Part shown: positions 1-9,135 of the stretch, piece after piece
How the letters are laid out: every line of letters begins with the position of its first letter
How positions within the stretch are numbered: position 1 is the first letter of the stretch
NCBI GenBank assembly: GCA_964391365.1
Contig: CAYMKW010000042.1
Location: 1 to 21,097 of the forward strand
Source: SXMI01 sp964391365
Lineage (GTDB): Bacteria; Actinomycetota; Acidimicrobiia; Acidimicrobiales; Microtrichaceae
Length of the DNA stretch: 21,097 nucleotides
Direction: 5' to 3'
Program-made: the position numbers and the translations under genes
Notes under the pieces: generated by a model
What the model was told of the DNA's origin: nothing
Database searches by the model: none
What the model saw: the letters and a program-made list of their open reading frames with translations, nothing else

Positions 1-184
1 CGCCCCGCCCCGATTCGACGAGGAGGCGCTCGGCCTCGGCACCGACGGTGGACTTACCGGACCCCGAGAGCCCCGTGATCCAGACCACCGCCCCGGGCCC
101 GCCGGTCACCTGCTCCCGTGACGCCCGCTCGACCGAACCGTGGTGCCAGACCACGCCCGGCGAGGTCGAGGGGTCGCCGGTCAC
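1..184 (-). CDS. cysC: Adenylylsulfate (APS) kinase CysC, N-terminal part
   Basis: CysC phosphorylates adenosine 5'-phosphosulfate (APS) with ATP to give PAPS, the second step of sulfate activation in the cytoplasm. Only the first 61 codons are here; the gene runs off the left edge. The visible piece reads VVWITGLSGSGKST, with the Walker A loop GLSGSGKST at residues 38-46, the hallmark of APS kinases. The start is a GTG at 184-182 whose last bases overlap the TGA stop of cysN (GTGA), so the two are probably translationally coupled. About 35 residues precede the P-loop, as is normal for the family. In many bacteria cysN and cysC are fused into one protein; here they are separate but overlapping. 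The kinase assignment rests on the Walker A context and gene order, since the rest of the protein is not visible. Confidence 0.88.
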   Translation of the reverse strand, partial: MTGDPSTSPGVVWHHGSVERASREQVTGGPGAVVWITGLSGSGKSTVGAEAERLLVESGRG

Positions 185-1434
185 GATGCCGACAGGATCA
201 TGCCGGCGCCAACGGTCACGTTGGTCGCCTCGTCGACGAGGATGAACGAACCCGTCGTCCGGTTGCGTCGGTACTCGTCGCACATGAGCGGCTGGGTGAC
301 CCGCAGCGTGACGCGACCGATCTCGTTGAGGCCCAACGAATCGGCCGCATCGTCGCGGTGGAGGGTGTTGACGTCCAGTCGGTACTGCAGGTCCCGGACG
401 ACGGTCCGTGCCCATCTGGTCGTGTGCTTCACCGCGAGGCGGGAACCGGATCGGAGCTCGCCGGCCTCGCTCAACCAGCACACCATGGCGTCCAGGTCCT
501 GCGCCACGGTCGGGCGGTTCTGCGGTCGGCAGATCAGGTCGCCGCGTGACACGTCCAGGTCGTCAGCGAGCCGGATCGTCACCGACATGGGAGCGAACGC
601 CTCCGACAACGGTCCGGCCGGACCGTCGATCGCAGCGATCGTCGTCGACAGCCCCGAGGGCAGCACCGTGACCTGATCACCCACCTTCAGGACACCACCG
701 GCGATCCTTCCGGCGTACCCGCGGTAGTCGTGGTGCTCATCGGTCTGCGGCCGGATGACGTACTGGACCGGGAAACGGGCATCGATCAGGTTGCGGTCCG
801 ACGCGATGTGCACGTGCTCGAGGTGGTGCAGCAGCGAGGAACCCTCGTACCACGGCGAGTTCGCTGAACGTTCCACGATGTTGTCCCCGTGCAGTGCCGA
901 CACGGGAACGAACGTCAGGTCGGTGACGTCCAGCTTGGCCGCGAACGACCGGAAGTCGGCCACGATCTCGTCGTAGCGGGCCTGGTCCCAACCAACCAGG
1001 TCCATCTTGTTGACGGCGACCACCAGGTGCGGGATCCGCAACAGCGACGCCAGGAACGCATGCCGACGGGACTGTTCGAGCACGCCCTTGCGGGCATCGA
1101 CCAGCACGATCGCCAGATCGGCGGTGGACGCGCCCGTCACCATGTTGCGCGTGTACTGCACGTGACCCGGGGTGTCCGCAATGATGAACTTGCGGCGGGG
1201 AGTGGCGAAGTACCTGTAGGCCACGTCGATCGTGATGCCCTGCTCCCGCTCGGCCCGCAGCCCGTCGGTCAGCAGCGCCAGGTTCACCTCGCCCAGACCC
1301 ATCCGCTCGCTCGCATCGTCGACGGCATCGAGCTGATCCTCGAACACCGACTTCGAGTCGTGGAGCAACCGGCCGATCAGCGTGGACTTCCCGTCGTCAA
1401 CGGACCCAGCCGTCGCGAACCTCAACAGCTCCAC
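181..1434 (-). CDS. cysN: Sulfate adenylyltransferase large (GTPase) subunit CysN
   Basis: CysN is the GTPase subunit of ATP sulfurylase. Its GTP hydrolysis drives formation of APS from sulfate and ATP by CysD. The 417-residue protein has the full translation-factor-type G domain: GSVDDGKST (P-loop) at 10-18, a GITIDVAYR switch I region near 66-74, DTPGH at 87-91 and NKMD at 142-145. Two beta-barrel domains follow. The length fits stand-alone CysN without a fused kinase. I chose the GTG at 1434 because it gives the typical family N-terminus MELLRFATAGSVDDGKST and has GGGGAG five bases upstream (1445-1440). An in-frame GTG at 1467 would add 11 residues the family normally lacks. The gene lies 43 bp after cysD and overlaps cysC by four bases, forming a cysDNC operon. 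Confidence 0.95.
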   Translation of the reverse strand: MELLRFATAGSVDDGKSTLIGRLLHDSKSVFEDQLDAVDDASERMGLGEVNLALLTDGLRAEREQGITIDVAYRYFATPRRKFIIADTPGHVQYTRNMVTGASTADLAIVLVDARKGVLEQSRRHAFLASLLRIPHLVVAVNKMDLVGWDQARYDEIVADFRSFAAKLDVTDLTFVPVSALHGDNIVERSANSPWYEGSSLLHHLEHVHIASDRNLIDARFPVQYVIRPQTDEHHDYRGYAGRIAGGVLKVGDQVTVLPSGLSTTIAAIDGPAGPLSEAFAPMSVTIRLADDLDVSRGDLICRPQNRPTVAQDLDAMVCWLSEAGELRSGSRLAVKHTTRWARTVVRDLQYRLDVNTLHRDDAADSLGLNEIGRVTLRVTQPLMCDEYRRNRTTGSFILVDEATNVTVGAGMILSAS

Positions 1435-1445
1435 ATCGTCTCCCC
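1435..1445 (-). promoter_or_regulatory. Ribosome binding site deciding the cysN start
   Basis: GGGGAG at 1445-1440, followed by ACGAT and then GTG at 1434. It is the only purine-rich Shine-Dalgarno-like site close to a candidate start, and it supports 1434 over the upstream GTG at 1467. Confidence 0.6.
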
Positions 1446-1477
1446 GCCGGGCACCCGGGCGCTGCACACCGCGCCCA

Positions 1478-2392
1478 TCAGAAGTAGCCCTCGCGCTTGC
1501 GGTCCTCCATCGCAGCCTCGCTGGCCCGGTCATCGGCGCGGGTCGCTCCCCGCTCCGTGATCCGGGTGGCGGCCACCTCCTCGATGATCGCCGCCACGGT
1601 CGCCGCACCCGAGTCGACGGCACCCGTGCAGGACGCATCACCGACCGTGCGGTAGCGCACCTCCCGCCGCTCGACCACCTCGCCCTCGAGCAGGGTGACG
1701 AACTCGCTCACCGCCAGCCACATCCCGTCGCGGGAGAACACCTCCCGCTCGTGGGCGAAGTAGATCGACGGAACCGGGAGCTGCTCGGACTCGATGTACT
1801 GCCAGATGTCGAGTTCGGTCCAGTTGCTCAGGGGGAACACCCGGATGTGCTCACCCCGCTGGTGACGGCCGTTGTAGAGCGACCACAGCTCGGGGCGCTG
1901 CTGCTTGGGATCCCACTGACCGAACTCGTCGCGGAACGAGAAGACCCGCTCCTTGGCACGAGCCCGCTCCTCGTCCCGCCGCGCTCCACCGAAGGCGGCG
2001 TCGAATCCGTGCTCGGCGATCGCATCCAGGAGGGTCACCGTCTGGAGCTGGTTCCGACTCGCACGCGGGCCGGTCGGTTCGACCACCCGACCGCTGTCGA
2101 TCGATGACTGCACCGACGCCACGACCAGACGGACCCCCAGGCGGTCCACCATCTCGTCGCGGAACTCGAGCACCTCGGGGAAGTTGTGACCGGTGTCGAC
2201 GTGCATGACCGGGAACGGGACCCGGGCCGGGGCGAAGGCCTTGGCGGCCAGGTGCAGGAGGACGATGGAGTCCTTGCCTCCGCTGAACAGCAGTACGGGC
2301 CGCTCGAACTCGGCAGCGACCTCGCGGATGATGTGGATCGACTCGGCTTCGAGGGAGTCGATGTTGCTGAGTTCGTAGTTGGTCGTGGACAC
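1478..2392 (-). CDS. cysD: Sulfate adenylyltransferase small subunit CysD
   Basis: CysD is the catalytic subunit of ATP sulfurylase. It adenylates sulfate to APS in complex with CysN. The 304-residue protein matches the usual CysD length (about 300). It carries the PP-loop ATP-pyrophosphatase motif SGGKDS at residues 37-42, then conserved blocks such as HVDTGHNFPEVLEFRD, FGGARRDEERARAKERVFSFRD, FPLSNWTELDIWQYI and a C-terminus ending in RKREGYF. I chose the GTG at 2392 because it gives the family-like N-terminus and has GAGGT four bases upstream (2401-2397). An ATG at 2425 would add 11 residues with no family support. It is the first gene of the cysDNC unit and is divergent from cysQ. A -10-like TAGCGT at 2448-2443 would give a leader of about 43 nt. 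Confidence 0.96.
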   Translation of the reverse strand: MSTTNYELSNIDSLEAESIHIIREVAAEFERPVLLFSGGKDSIVLLHLAAKAFAPARVPFPVMHVDTGHNFPEVLEFRDEMVDRLGVRLVVASVQSSIDSGRVVEPTGPRASRNQLQTVTLLDAIAEHGFDAAFGGARRDEERARAKERVFSFRDEFGQWDPKQQRPELWSLYNGRHQRGEHIRVFPLSNWTELDIWQYIESEQLPVPSIYFAHEREVFSRDGMWLAVSEFVTLLEGEVVERREVRYRTVGDASCTGAVDSGAATVAAIIEEVAATRITERGATRADDRASEAAMEDRKREGYF

Positions 2393-2442
2393 GCGGACCT
2401 CGGAGCGGGAGTCGGCCCGGCCCATCGGGCCCCGGCGTGAGC

Positions 2443-2448
2443 ACGCTA
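2443..2448 (-). promoter_or_regulatory. Candidate -10 element of cysDNC
   Basis: TAGCGT read on the minus strand at 2448-2443 fits the TAnnnT pattern seen at other starts here. Transcription would begin near 2436, about 43 nt before the cysD GTG, in keeping with the Shine-Dalgarno site of that gene. I see no convincing -35 hexamer. Confidence 0.4.
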
Positions 2449-2473
2449 CCGGGGCGCACCGCCGCCGCTCCAG

Positions 2474-2497
2474 CGCCGACCGCCCGGGCGGTCGGCG
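2474..2497. promoter_or_regulatory. Perfect 24-bp palindrome, candidate operator between cysD and cysQ
   Basis: The half-site CGCCGACCGCCC at 2474-2485 is followed directly, with no spacer, by its exact reverse complement at 2486-2497. The next pair outward (2473/2498) is mismatched, so the symmetry stops sharply at 12+12. It covers the -35 region of the predicted leaderless cysQ promoter. It also lies about 38-61 bp upstream of the predicted cysD transcription start. That suits a dimeric regulator acting on both units. Regulation is inference; the symmetry is seen directly. Confidence 0.55.
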
Positions 2498-2506
2498 TGC
2501 CGGCAC

Positions 2507-2512
2507 TACCGT
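2507..2512 (+). promoter_or_regulatory. -10 element of leaderless cysQ promoter
   Basis: TACCGT ends six bases before the cysQ ATG at 2519, so transcription should start at or next to the A of the start codon. No Shine-Dalgarno site is present, which fits a leaderless mRNA. Confidence 0.55.
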
Positions 2513-2518
2513 GACCCC

Positions 2519-3337
2519 ATGGCGACCGTCGAGGACCACCGGCTCGCGCGAGACCTGGCCTGCGGGGCGGGGGACCTGTTGATCCGCCTGCGGGACCGAC
2601 TGCTCGCTTCGGATGCCGACGTGGACACGATCCGGTCGTGCGGTGACCTGGCCGCCCACCAGTACCTCGTCGATCGCCTCCGGGCCGAGCGCCCGGACGA
2701 TGCCGTCCTCAGTGAGGAGCACGCAGCGGACGAACGATCGGACCGGAGCCGACTGGCGGCGCCGCGGGTCTGGATCGTCGACCCGCTCGACGGCACCCGC
2801 GAGTACGGCGAGGGGCGGGACGACTTCGCGGTGCACGTGGCGCTCGTCGAGGGCCACCGCCCCACCGTCGGTGCGGTGGCGCTCCCGGCCGAGGGCCTCG
2901 TGTTCGACACCCTCGAACCGCCTCGGCTCCCCGAACGGGCGACCGGCTCCGCGGACGGCCCGCTCCGGATCGCCGTGAGCCGATCACGTCCGCCTGCGCT
3001 CGCCGACACGATCGTCGCCGATCTGGGTGCGCACACCGTCCCGATGGGTTCTGCGGGGGTGAAGGTCGTGGCCGTGGTCCGGGGACTCGCCGATGCGTAC
3101 GTCCACGCCGGCGGTCAGTTCCAATGGGACAACTGCGCCCCGGCCGCCGTGGCACTCGCCGCCGGGGTCACCTGCACGCGGCTCGACGGGTCGGAGCTCA
3201 GCTACAACGGCCCGGATCTCTCGGTTCCCGACCTGTTGGTCTGTCGGCCGGAAGTGGTGGAGCTCCTCCGTTCCGGGCTCGACGAGATCGAGGCCCGCGA
3301 ACCGGGCGCTGTGCGTCCCCCCGTCGGGCGGGGTTGA
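2519..3337 (+). CDS. cysQ: 3'(2'),5'-bisphosphate nucleotidase CysQ (inositol monophosphatase family)
   Basis: CysQ hydrolyses PAP (and PAPS) to AMP (or APS), clearing the toxic by-product of PAPS-dependent reactions. The 272-residue protein has the metal-binding signatures of the IMPase/FBPase superfamily: SEE at 65-67, WIVDPLDGT with DPLDGT at 88-93, and the C-terminal WDNCAPAAVALAAG at 203-216. The second signature lets members be assigned confidently to the superfamily, but substrate choice between PAP and inositol phosphate is not readable from sequence alone. Placement divergent from cysDNC supports the PAP phosphatase role. The ATG start sits six bases after a TACCGT -10 element. The ABC1-kinase gene follows after eight bases, so the two are probably co-transcribed. 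Confidence 0.9.
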   Translation: MATVEDHRLARDLACGAGDLLIRLRDRLLASDADVDTIRSCGDLAAHQYLVDRLRAERPDDAVLSEEHAADERSDRSRLAAPRVWIVDPLDGTREYGEGRDDFAVHVALVEGHRPTVGAVALPAEGLVFDTLEPPRLPERATGSADGPLRIAVSRSRPPALADTIVADLGAHTVPMGSAGVKVVAVVRGLADAYVHAGGQFQWDNCAPAAVALAAGVTCTRLDGSELSYNGPDLSVPDLLVCRPEVVELLRSGLDEIEAREPGAVRPPVGRG

Positions 3338-3345
3338 CTCCTCCC

Positions 3346-4947
3346 ATGGACGAACCGACGCCGGCCTCCGGACGCACCGCCGAGTTGGAACGGTTCACGT
3401 TCACCGACGACGGTCCGTGGCTCGTCGACCGCGACCACCTGACCTGGTCGGTGGGCCTGCCCGCCCTGCGGCAATCGGTCCGCAGGCAGGTGCCCGCGCT
3501 GACGAGCCGTCGGCGGTTCCCGCCGCTCGGTCGCCTCGGGGTCGTCACCGGACGCCTGGCCGTGGCCCTCGGCGGTTGGGCGCTCCTGGACCGCCGGGCC
3601 GGCGGACAGCGCTCGACCGCCGGGCTCTCCCGTCGACTCCGGGTCGCCGCCGAGCACCTCGGTCCGACCTACATCAAGCTCGGCCAGATCATCTCCTCGG
3701 GTGAGGGCCTCTTCCCCCCCGAGCTGGTCAGCGAGTTCCGACTCTGCCGGGATCAGGTCCATGCCGAGCCCTTCGCGGCGGTCCGGGAGGTGATCGAGGC
3801 CGACCTGGGTCGGCCGATCGAGGCGGTCTTCTCGTCGTTCGATCGAACCCCGATCGCCGCAGCCTCGATCGCACAGGTCCATGCGGCCACGCTCCGGACC
3901 GGTGAGGAGGTCGTGGTCAAGGTTCAGCGGTCCACCATCCGCGAACGCGTGCAACAGGACCTCCGCGTCATGTCGTGGATCGCGCCGTTCCTGATCGGTC
4001 GGATCCCCGTTGCGGCGCTCGCCAACCCCCCGGCGCTCGTGGAGCTGTTCGCCGAGACCATCACCGAGGAGCTCGACTTCCGCCTCGAGGCCGAGAACAT
4101 GCTCGACGTGGCCGAGGTCTTCTCCCAGCTCGATCAGCGGGGCTTCGTCATCGCCCGGCCGCATCCGGAACTCGTGACGAGACGCGTGCTCGTCATGGAG
4201 CGACTCCACGGGTTCAGCTTCGACGACCTCGAGGCCATGCGCGAGGCCGGTATCGACACCGAGGCGGTCATCCGAACCGGGATGGCCGGGTTCACCGAGG
4301 GCTGCATCGTCCACGGCATCTTCCACGGTGACCTCCACGGCGGGAACCTGTTCGTCCTCGACGACGGCAGGATCGCACTCCTCGACTTCGGGATCACGGC
4401 CCGCATGACGCCGCTGGAACGATCGGCGTTCCTGCGCCTGATGCTCTGCGGTGCCATGGGTGACGTGCCGGGCCAGATCGCCGCGTTCCGTGACCTGGGG
4501 GCACTTCCCGCCGACACCGACGTGGACGACGTGATCCGCACCCTCGGCCTGGACCAGGCGCCGGTCGACCCGACCACGCTCGACCAGGACCAGCTCGTGG
4601 GCGAGATCCAGCGGATCATCAAGGAGCTCCTGGCCATGGGGGCCCGGTTGCCGAAGATCCTCATGCTCTACGTCAAGAACCTCGTCTTCCTGGACGGGGC
4701 CATCGCCACACTCGCCCCGGACCTGGACCTGGTCGGCGAGATCTCGACCCTGTCCATGCACCTGGTCGCCACCCACGGCGAGCGGTTCGCAGCCGATCTG
4801 GGCGTCGCCGTGGACGACTTCCAGGTCGACACCAGCGCCATCAAGGCCAGTCTGGGTGTCGTCGACGGGACCGACGATGGCATCACGTATCGCGAGTTGC
4901 AGGCCCGGCGTGACATGATCCGTCGGCGGCTCGAGTCCCGGCGCTGA
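3346..4947 (+). CDS. ABC1/AarF/UbiB-family kinase-like protein
   Basis: A member of the ABC1 (ADCK/UbiB) protein-kinase-like family, whose members act as ATPases or atypical kinases linked to isoprenoid quinone and lipid metabolism. The 533-residue protein shows the family's specific KxGQ motif (KLGQ, 111-114), the alanine-rich loop AAASIAQVH (171-179) replacing the usual glycine loop, a VVVKVQR lysine (K192), EELDFRLEAEN, HGDLHGGN (327-334) and the DFG motif (347-349). All key residues are present. The C-terminal part contains a hydrophobic stretch but no clear pair of membrane helices. The start at 3346 lies eight bases after cysQ; TTGACT six bases upstream is only a poor -10 match. Actinobacteria make menaquinone, so a ubiquinone role should not be assumed; the substrate is unknown. 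Confidence 0.9.
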   Translation: MDEPTPASGRTAELERFTFTDDGPWLVDRDHLTWSVGLPALRQSVRRQVPALTSRRRFPPLGRLGVVTGRLAVALGGWALLDRRAGGQRSTAGLSRRLRVAAEHLGPTYIKLGQIISSGEGLFPPELVSEFRLCRDQVHAEPFAAVREVIEADLGRPIEAVFSSFDRTPIAAASIAQVHAATLRTGEEVVVKVQRSTIRERVQQDLRVMSWIAPFLIGRIPVAALANPPALVELFAETITEELDFRLEAENMLDVAEVFSQLDQRGFVIARPHPELVTRRVLVMERLHGFSFDDLEAMREAGIDTEAVIRTGMAGFTEGCIVHGIFHGDLHGGNLFVLDDGRIALLDFGITARMTPLERSAFLRLMLCGAMGDVPGQIAAFRDLGALPADTDVDDVIRTLGLDQAPVDPTTLDQDQLVGEIQRIIKELLAMGARLPKILMLYVKNLVFLDGAIATLAPDLDLVGEISTLSMHLVATHGERFAADLGVAVDDFQVDTSAIKASLGVVDGTDDGITYRELQARRDMIRRRLESRR

Positions 4948-4969
4948 TCCGGCGCCCCCGACGAGCCGA

Positions 4970-4985
4970 CCGGCGAACCCGCCGG
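4970..4985 (+). terminator. GC-rich hairpin between the ABC1 gene and typA
   Basis: CCGGCG (4970-4975), loop AACC, CGCCGG (4980-4985): a perfect 6-bp all-G/C stem, 23 nt after the ABC1 stop codon and 29 nt before the typA start. There is no T run. It may be a terminator of the kind common in high-GC bacteria, or part of the typA leader. Confidence 0.35.
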
Positions 4986-5014
4986 CCCCGCCCCCGAACC
5001 GACGATCGAGACCC

Positions 5015-6877
<1,863 letters not shown>

Positions 6878-6889
6878 CGCCACCGGCCT

Positions 6890-6914
6890 AATCCTGACTT
6901 GTTTGGTCGGGATT
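6890..6914. terminator. Hairpin / inverted repeat between typA and the DUF4395 gene
   Basis: AATCCTGAC (6890-6898), a 7-nt loop, and GTCGGGATT (6906-6914) form a 9-bp stem with one G-U pair. It begins 13 nt after the typA stop codon and holds the -35 hexamer TTGTTT (6899-6904) of the next gene's promoter in its loop. It could terminate typA, serve as an operator, or both. It is noticeably less GC-rich than its surroundings. Confidence 0.45.
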
Positions 6915-6927
6915 GAGGGCCTAGCCT
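6899..6927 (+). promoter_or_regulatory. Promoter of the DUF4395 gene
   Basis: TTGTTT (6899-6904) and TAGCCT (6922-6927) are separated by 17 bp, the classic housekeeping-sigma spacing. The -10 ends six bases before the GTG start at 6934, predicting a leaderless transcript. This is the best two-hexamer promoter in the window. Confidence 0.6.
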
Positions 6928-6933
6928 GACAGC

Positions 6934-7503
6934 GTGACCTCGACCTCGATCGGATCATCCGCATCCGGCACCCCGGCCCCGAGCGATCCCGCGCCGTCGC
7001 TCTGGTCGTTCCCGAACCCCGTGAACGAGGTCGCCGCCCGGACCGTCGCCGCCGGCGTCGTCCTCATGGCGCTGGGCGTCGCCGTCCCGGGCTGGGGATG
7101 GCTGCTGGTGCCGCTCACCTACGGGTTCTGGGCCCGGGTACTGACCGGACCGACGCTGAGCCCGCTCGGGCAGTTCGCCACCCGGGTCGTGGCGCCCCGA
7201 CTCCGGGGGCACGAGCGTCTGGTCCCCGGTCCACCCAAGCGGTTCGCCCAGGGCATCGGCGTCGCCTTCTCGACCACCGCGTCGCTGCTGTGGCTGGCCG
7301 GCGCCCCGGGAGCGGCCCGACTCGTCGTGGCCGCCCTCGCCGTGGCCGCGTTCCTCGAGGCGGCGTTCGGGCTCTGCCTCGGCTGCAAGGCGTTCGCACT
7401 GCTCATGCGGGCCGGGCTGGTTCCCGAGCAGGTCTGCGAGGACTGCGCCGACATCTCGCGTCGGATCCCCGAGCTGCGCGACCCGATGAGCGGCGCCAGC
7501 TAG
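6934..7503 (+). CDS. DUF4395 family integral membrane protein
   Basis: A 189-residue membrane protein of the DUF4395 family, of unknown function. Family blocks are clear: FPNPVNEVAARTVAAGV near residues 26-42, YGFWARVLTGPTLSPLGQFATRVVAP, the PGPPKRFAQGIG block, and FGLCLGCKAFALLMRAGLVPEQVCEDC near the end. Hydrophobic segments lie around 35-65 and 110-150. Two CxxC pairs (C148/C151 and C168/C171) suggest redox or metal chemistry; in other bacteria relatives occur near thioredoxin- or rhodanese-type genes, but none is seen here. The GTG at 6934 is chosen because a TAGCCT -10 element lies six bases upstream. The first 20 or so residues are Ser/Ala/Pro-rich. Its TAG stop is also the start of the -10 element of nucS. 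Confidence 0.85.
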   Translation: MTSTSIGSSASGTPAPSDPAPSLWSFPNPVNEVAARTVAAGVVLMALGVAVPGWGWLLVPLTYGFWARVLTGPTLSPLGQFATRVVAPRLRGHERLVPGPPKRFAQGIGVAFSTTASLLWLAGAPGAARLVVAALAVAAFLEAAFGLCLGCKAFALLMRAGLVPEQVCEDCADISRRIPELRDPMSGAS

Positions 7504-7506
7504 CGT
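7501..7506 (+). promoter_or_regulatory. -10 element of nucS overlapping the upstream stop codon
   Basis: TAGCGT begins with the TAG stop codon of the DUF4395 gene and ends seven bases before the nucS GTG at 7514. It fits the leaderless TAnnnT pattern. No good -35 hexamer is visible. Confidence 0.45.
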
Positions 7507-7513
7507 CACCGAG

Positions 7514-8173
7514 GTGCGCCTGGTCGTCGCCCGCTGCACCGTCGACTACGAGGGACGGCTGGCCGCCCACCTCGCCGAGGCGGTCCGACTCATCATGGTG
7601 AAGTCCGATGGCTGCGTCGCCATCCACGCCGACGGCGGCGCCTACAAGCCGCTCAACTGGATGAACGCCCCCAACACGCTCGTCGACGAGGGCGAGCGCT
7701 GGATCGTGTCGAACCCCAAGGGCGAACGCCTCACCATCGACCTGCTCGAGATCCTGGCCGACGAGCTCCACGAGTTCGGCCCCGACCCGGGCCTGGAGAA
7801 GGACGGGGTCGAGGCCCACCTCCAGGCGCTCCTCGCAGAACACCCGGACACCATCGCAGCGGGACTGACGCTCGTCCGCCGGGAGTTCCCGACCGACATC
7901 GGCCCGGTCGACCTGCTCTGCCGCGACGCCGACGGGGTCGCCGTCGCCGTGGAGGTGAAGCGGCGGGGCGAGATCGACGGCGTGGAACAGCTCACCCGCT
8001 ACCTCGACCGGCTCGAGCGGGACCCGTTGCTGCGTGGCATCCGGGGCATCTTCGTGGCCCAGATCATCAAGCCGCAGGCCCGGGTGCTGGCCGAATCCCG
8101 CGGGATCGGGTGGGTCGAGGTCGACTACGACGCGCTCCGGGGTATCGAGTCCGACGAGCTGCGCCTCTTCTAG
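7514..8173 (+). CDS. nucS: Mismatch-specific endonuclease NucS/EndoMS
   Basis: NucS (EndoMS) cuts both strands at mismatched bases and performs non-canonical mismatch repair in actinobacteria and archaea that lack MutS/MutL. The 219-residue protein has the usual family length. The N-terminal DNA-binding domain begins MRLVVARCTVDYEGRL and includes GAYKPLNWMN. The C-terminal RecB-like nuclease domain carries FPTDIGPVDLLC with catalytic D133 and VEVKRRG with E147 and K149, then QLTRYL. The last residues, ELRLF, match the clamp-binding tail described for NucS proteins, which lets the beta-clamp activate the enzyme. The GTG start gives the canonical N-terminus. The stop codon overlaps that of the convergent DUF3445 gene. 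Confidence 0.95.
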   Translation: MRLVVARCTVDYEGRLAAHLAEAVRLIMVKSDGCVAIHADGGAYKPLNWMNAPNTLVDEGERWIVSNPKGERLTIDLLEILADELHEFGPDPGLEKDGVEAHLQALLAEHPDTIAAGLTLVRREFPTDIGPVDLLCRDADGVAVAVEVKRRGEIDGVEQLTRYLDRLERDPLLRGIRGIFVAQIIKPQARVLAESRGIGWVEVDYDALRGIESDELRLF

Positions 8174-9132
8174 GCCGACGACCCCGGGGGCGAACCGACG
8201 GCCCGCCCGTCACGGAGCCGACCGTCGATCCACGCCAGCACCGCCGGAGCGAAGGCCCCCATGCTCTTGTGCTCCAGCGTCCCGGGTGGGAAGGACCGGA
8301 TCGTCGTCGACAGGCGTTCCAGCACGTCGGGACGCCCGGCGAGCAGTCCGAGTGGGTCCTGGTGGACGCGGATCCCGAACACCACCGCACCGGTCCCGGG
8401 AAGGCGGCGGAGCGTTTGGCGCTCGACGCGCAGCCAGACCGCTTCGGCGACGTCGTCCGGACCCAACCCCTCGGCGGGCTCGGTCCGGTACTTCCCTCCG
8501 GGTTGGTAGAGCGAGTCGTCGTCGGTGAGGTTCCAGTTCAGCCGCCAACGCGGAGCGTCGACCTCGGGCCGCTCGAAGAACCGAGCGACCGGCCCGGCGA
8601 GCTGCTCGGCGTCCCCGGCCACGGGAGCATGGCCGGCCGCCATGGGCAGTCCGAGCTTGTCGCCCAGCACCCAGCGGGTCGGCGAGCAGACCGACGCGGC
8701 CACGAGGGTCCAGCCCGATCCCCCCTCGAGTTGCACCGCCCAGTCCTCGGCGACCAGCCGCCCAGCCGCATCGACCGGGTGGATGCCGGCGCGTTCCAGC
8801 GCCGAGGGCGTGACGGGCACCGGTTCGGCCCCGCCGGCCACCACCACGGTGTCTCCCATCCGGCGATGGGTCGTCGGGTGGCGATCCGCCAGGTGCTGCA
8901 CGAGCACGTCGAGGAGCTCCTGACCGGCTCGGCGCACCCGACCCTCCGGGTCCTCCACGACTGCGACGACGTCGCCGTGCCGTGATTCCAGGACCTGCGC
9001 CTTGTGGTCGAGGAAGGCCCCGAGGTCCTCGTCGACCTCGAGCCACTCACCGAGGTCGAGCGGCCGCAGCCCCATCCGCAGCCGTGAACCGTCACCGGTG
9101 AAGGGCAGGTGCCTGGGCCGGGCTCCGCCCAC
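8170..9132 (-). CDS. DUF3445 / heme-dependent oxidative N-demethylase-like protein
   Basis: A 320-residue protein of the DUF3445 family, which includes the alpha subunit of heme-dependent oxidative N-demethylases that act on amines. Recognisable blocks are RMGLRPLDLGEWLEVD near residues 19-34, the central WTLVAASVCSPTRWVLGDKLGLPM with a following H-x-PV, RWRLNWNLTDDDSLYQP, and the C-terminal LRVERQTLRRLPGTGAVVFGIRVHQDPL. These support the family; the exact substrate is unknown, and relatives may not all be demethylases. The GTG at 9132 is used because conserved sequence (HLPFTGDGSRLRMGL) starts almost at once. It follows the MaoC stop by three bases, so the two genes form one operon. Its TAG stop shares the palindrome CTAG (8170-8173) with the nucS stop. 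Confidence 0.78.
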   Translation of the reverse strand: MGGARPRHLPFTGDGSRLRMGLRPLDLGEWLEVDEDLGAFLDHKAQVLESRHGDVVAVVEDPEGRVRRAGQELLDVLVQHLADRHPTTHRRMGDTVVVAGGAEPVPVTPSALERAGIHPVDAAGRLVAEDWAVQLEGGSGWTLVAASVCSPTRWVLGDKLGLPMAAGHAPVAGDAEQLAGPVARFFERPEVDAPRWRLNWNLTDDDSLYQPGGKYRTEPAEGLGPDDVAEAVWLRVERQTLRRLPGTGAVVFGIRVHQDPLGLLAGRPDVLERLSTTIRSFPPGTLEHKSMGAFAPAVLAWIDGRLRDGRAVGSPPGSSA

Positions 9133-9135
9133 GGC

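Noticed and set aside
3334..3339. TTGACT six bases before the ABC1 gene start as a leaderless -10
   Set aside because: The second position is T rather than A and the gene lies eight bases after cysQ, so co-transcription is the simpler reading.
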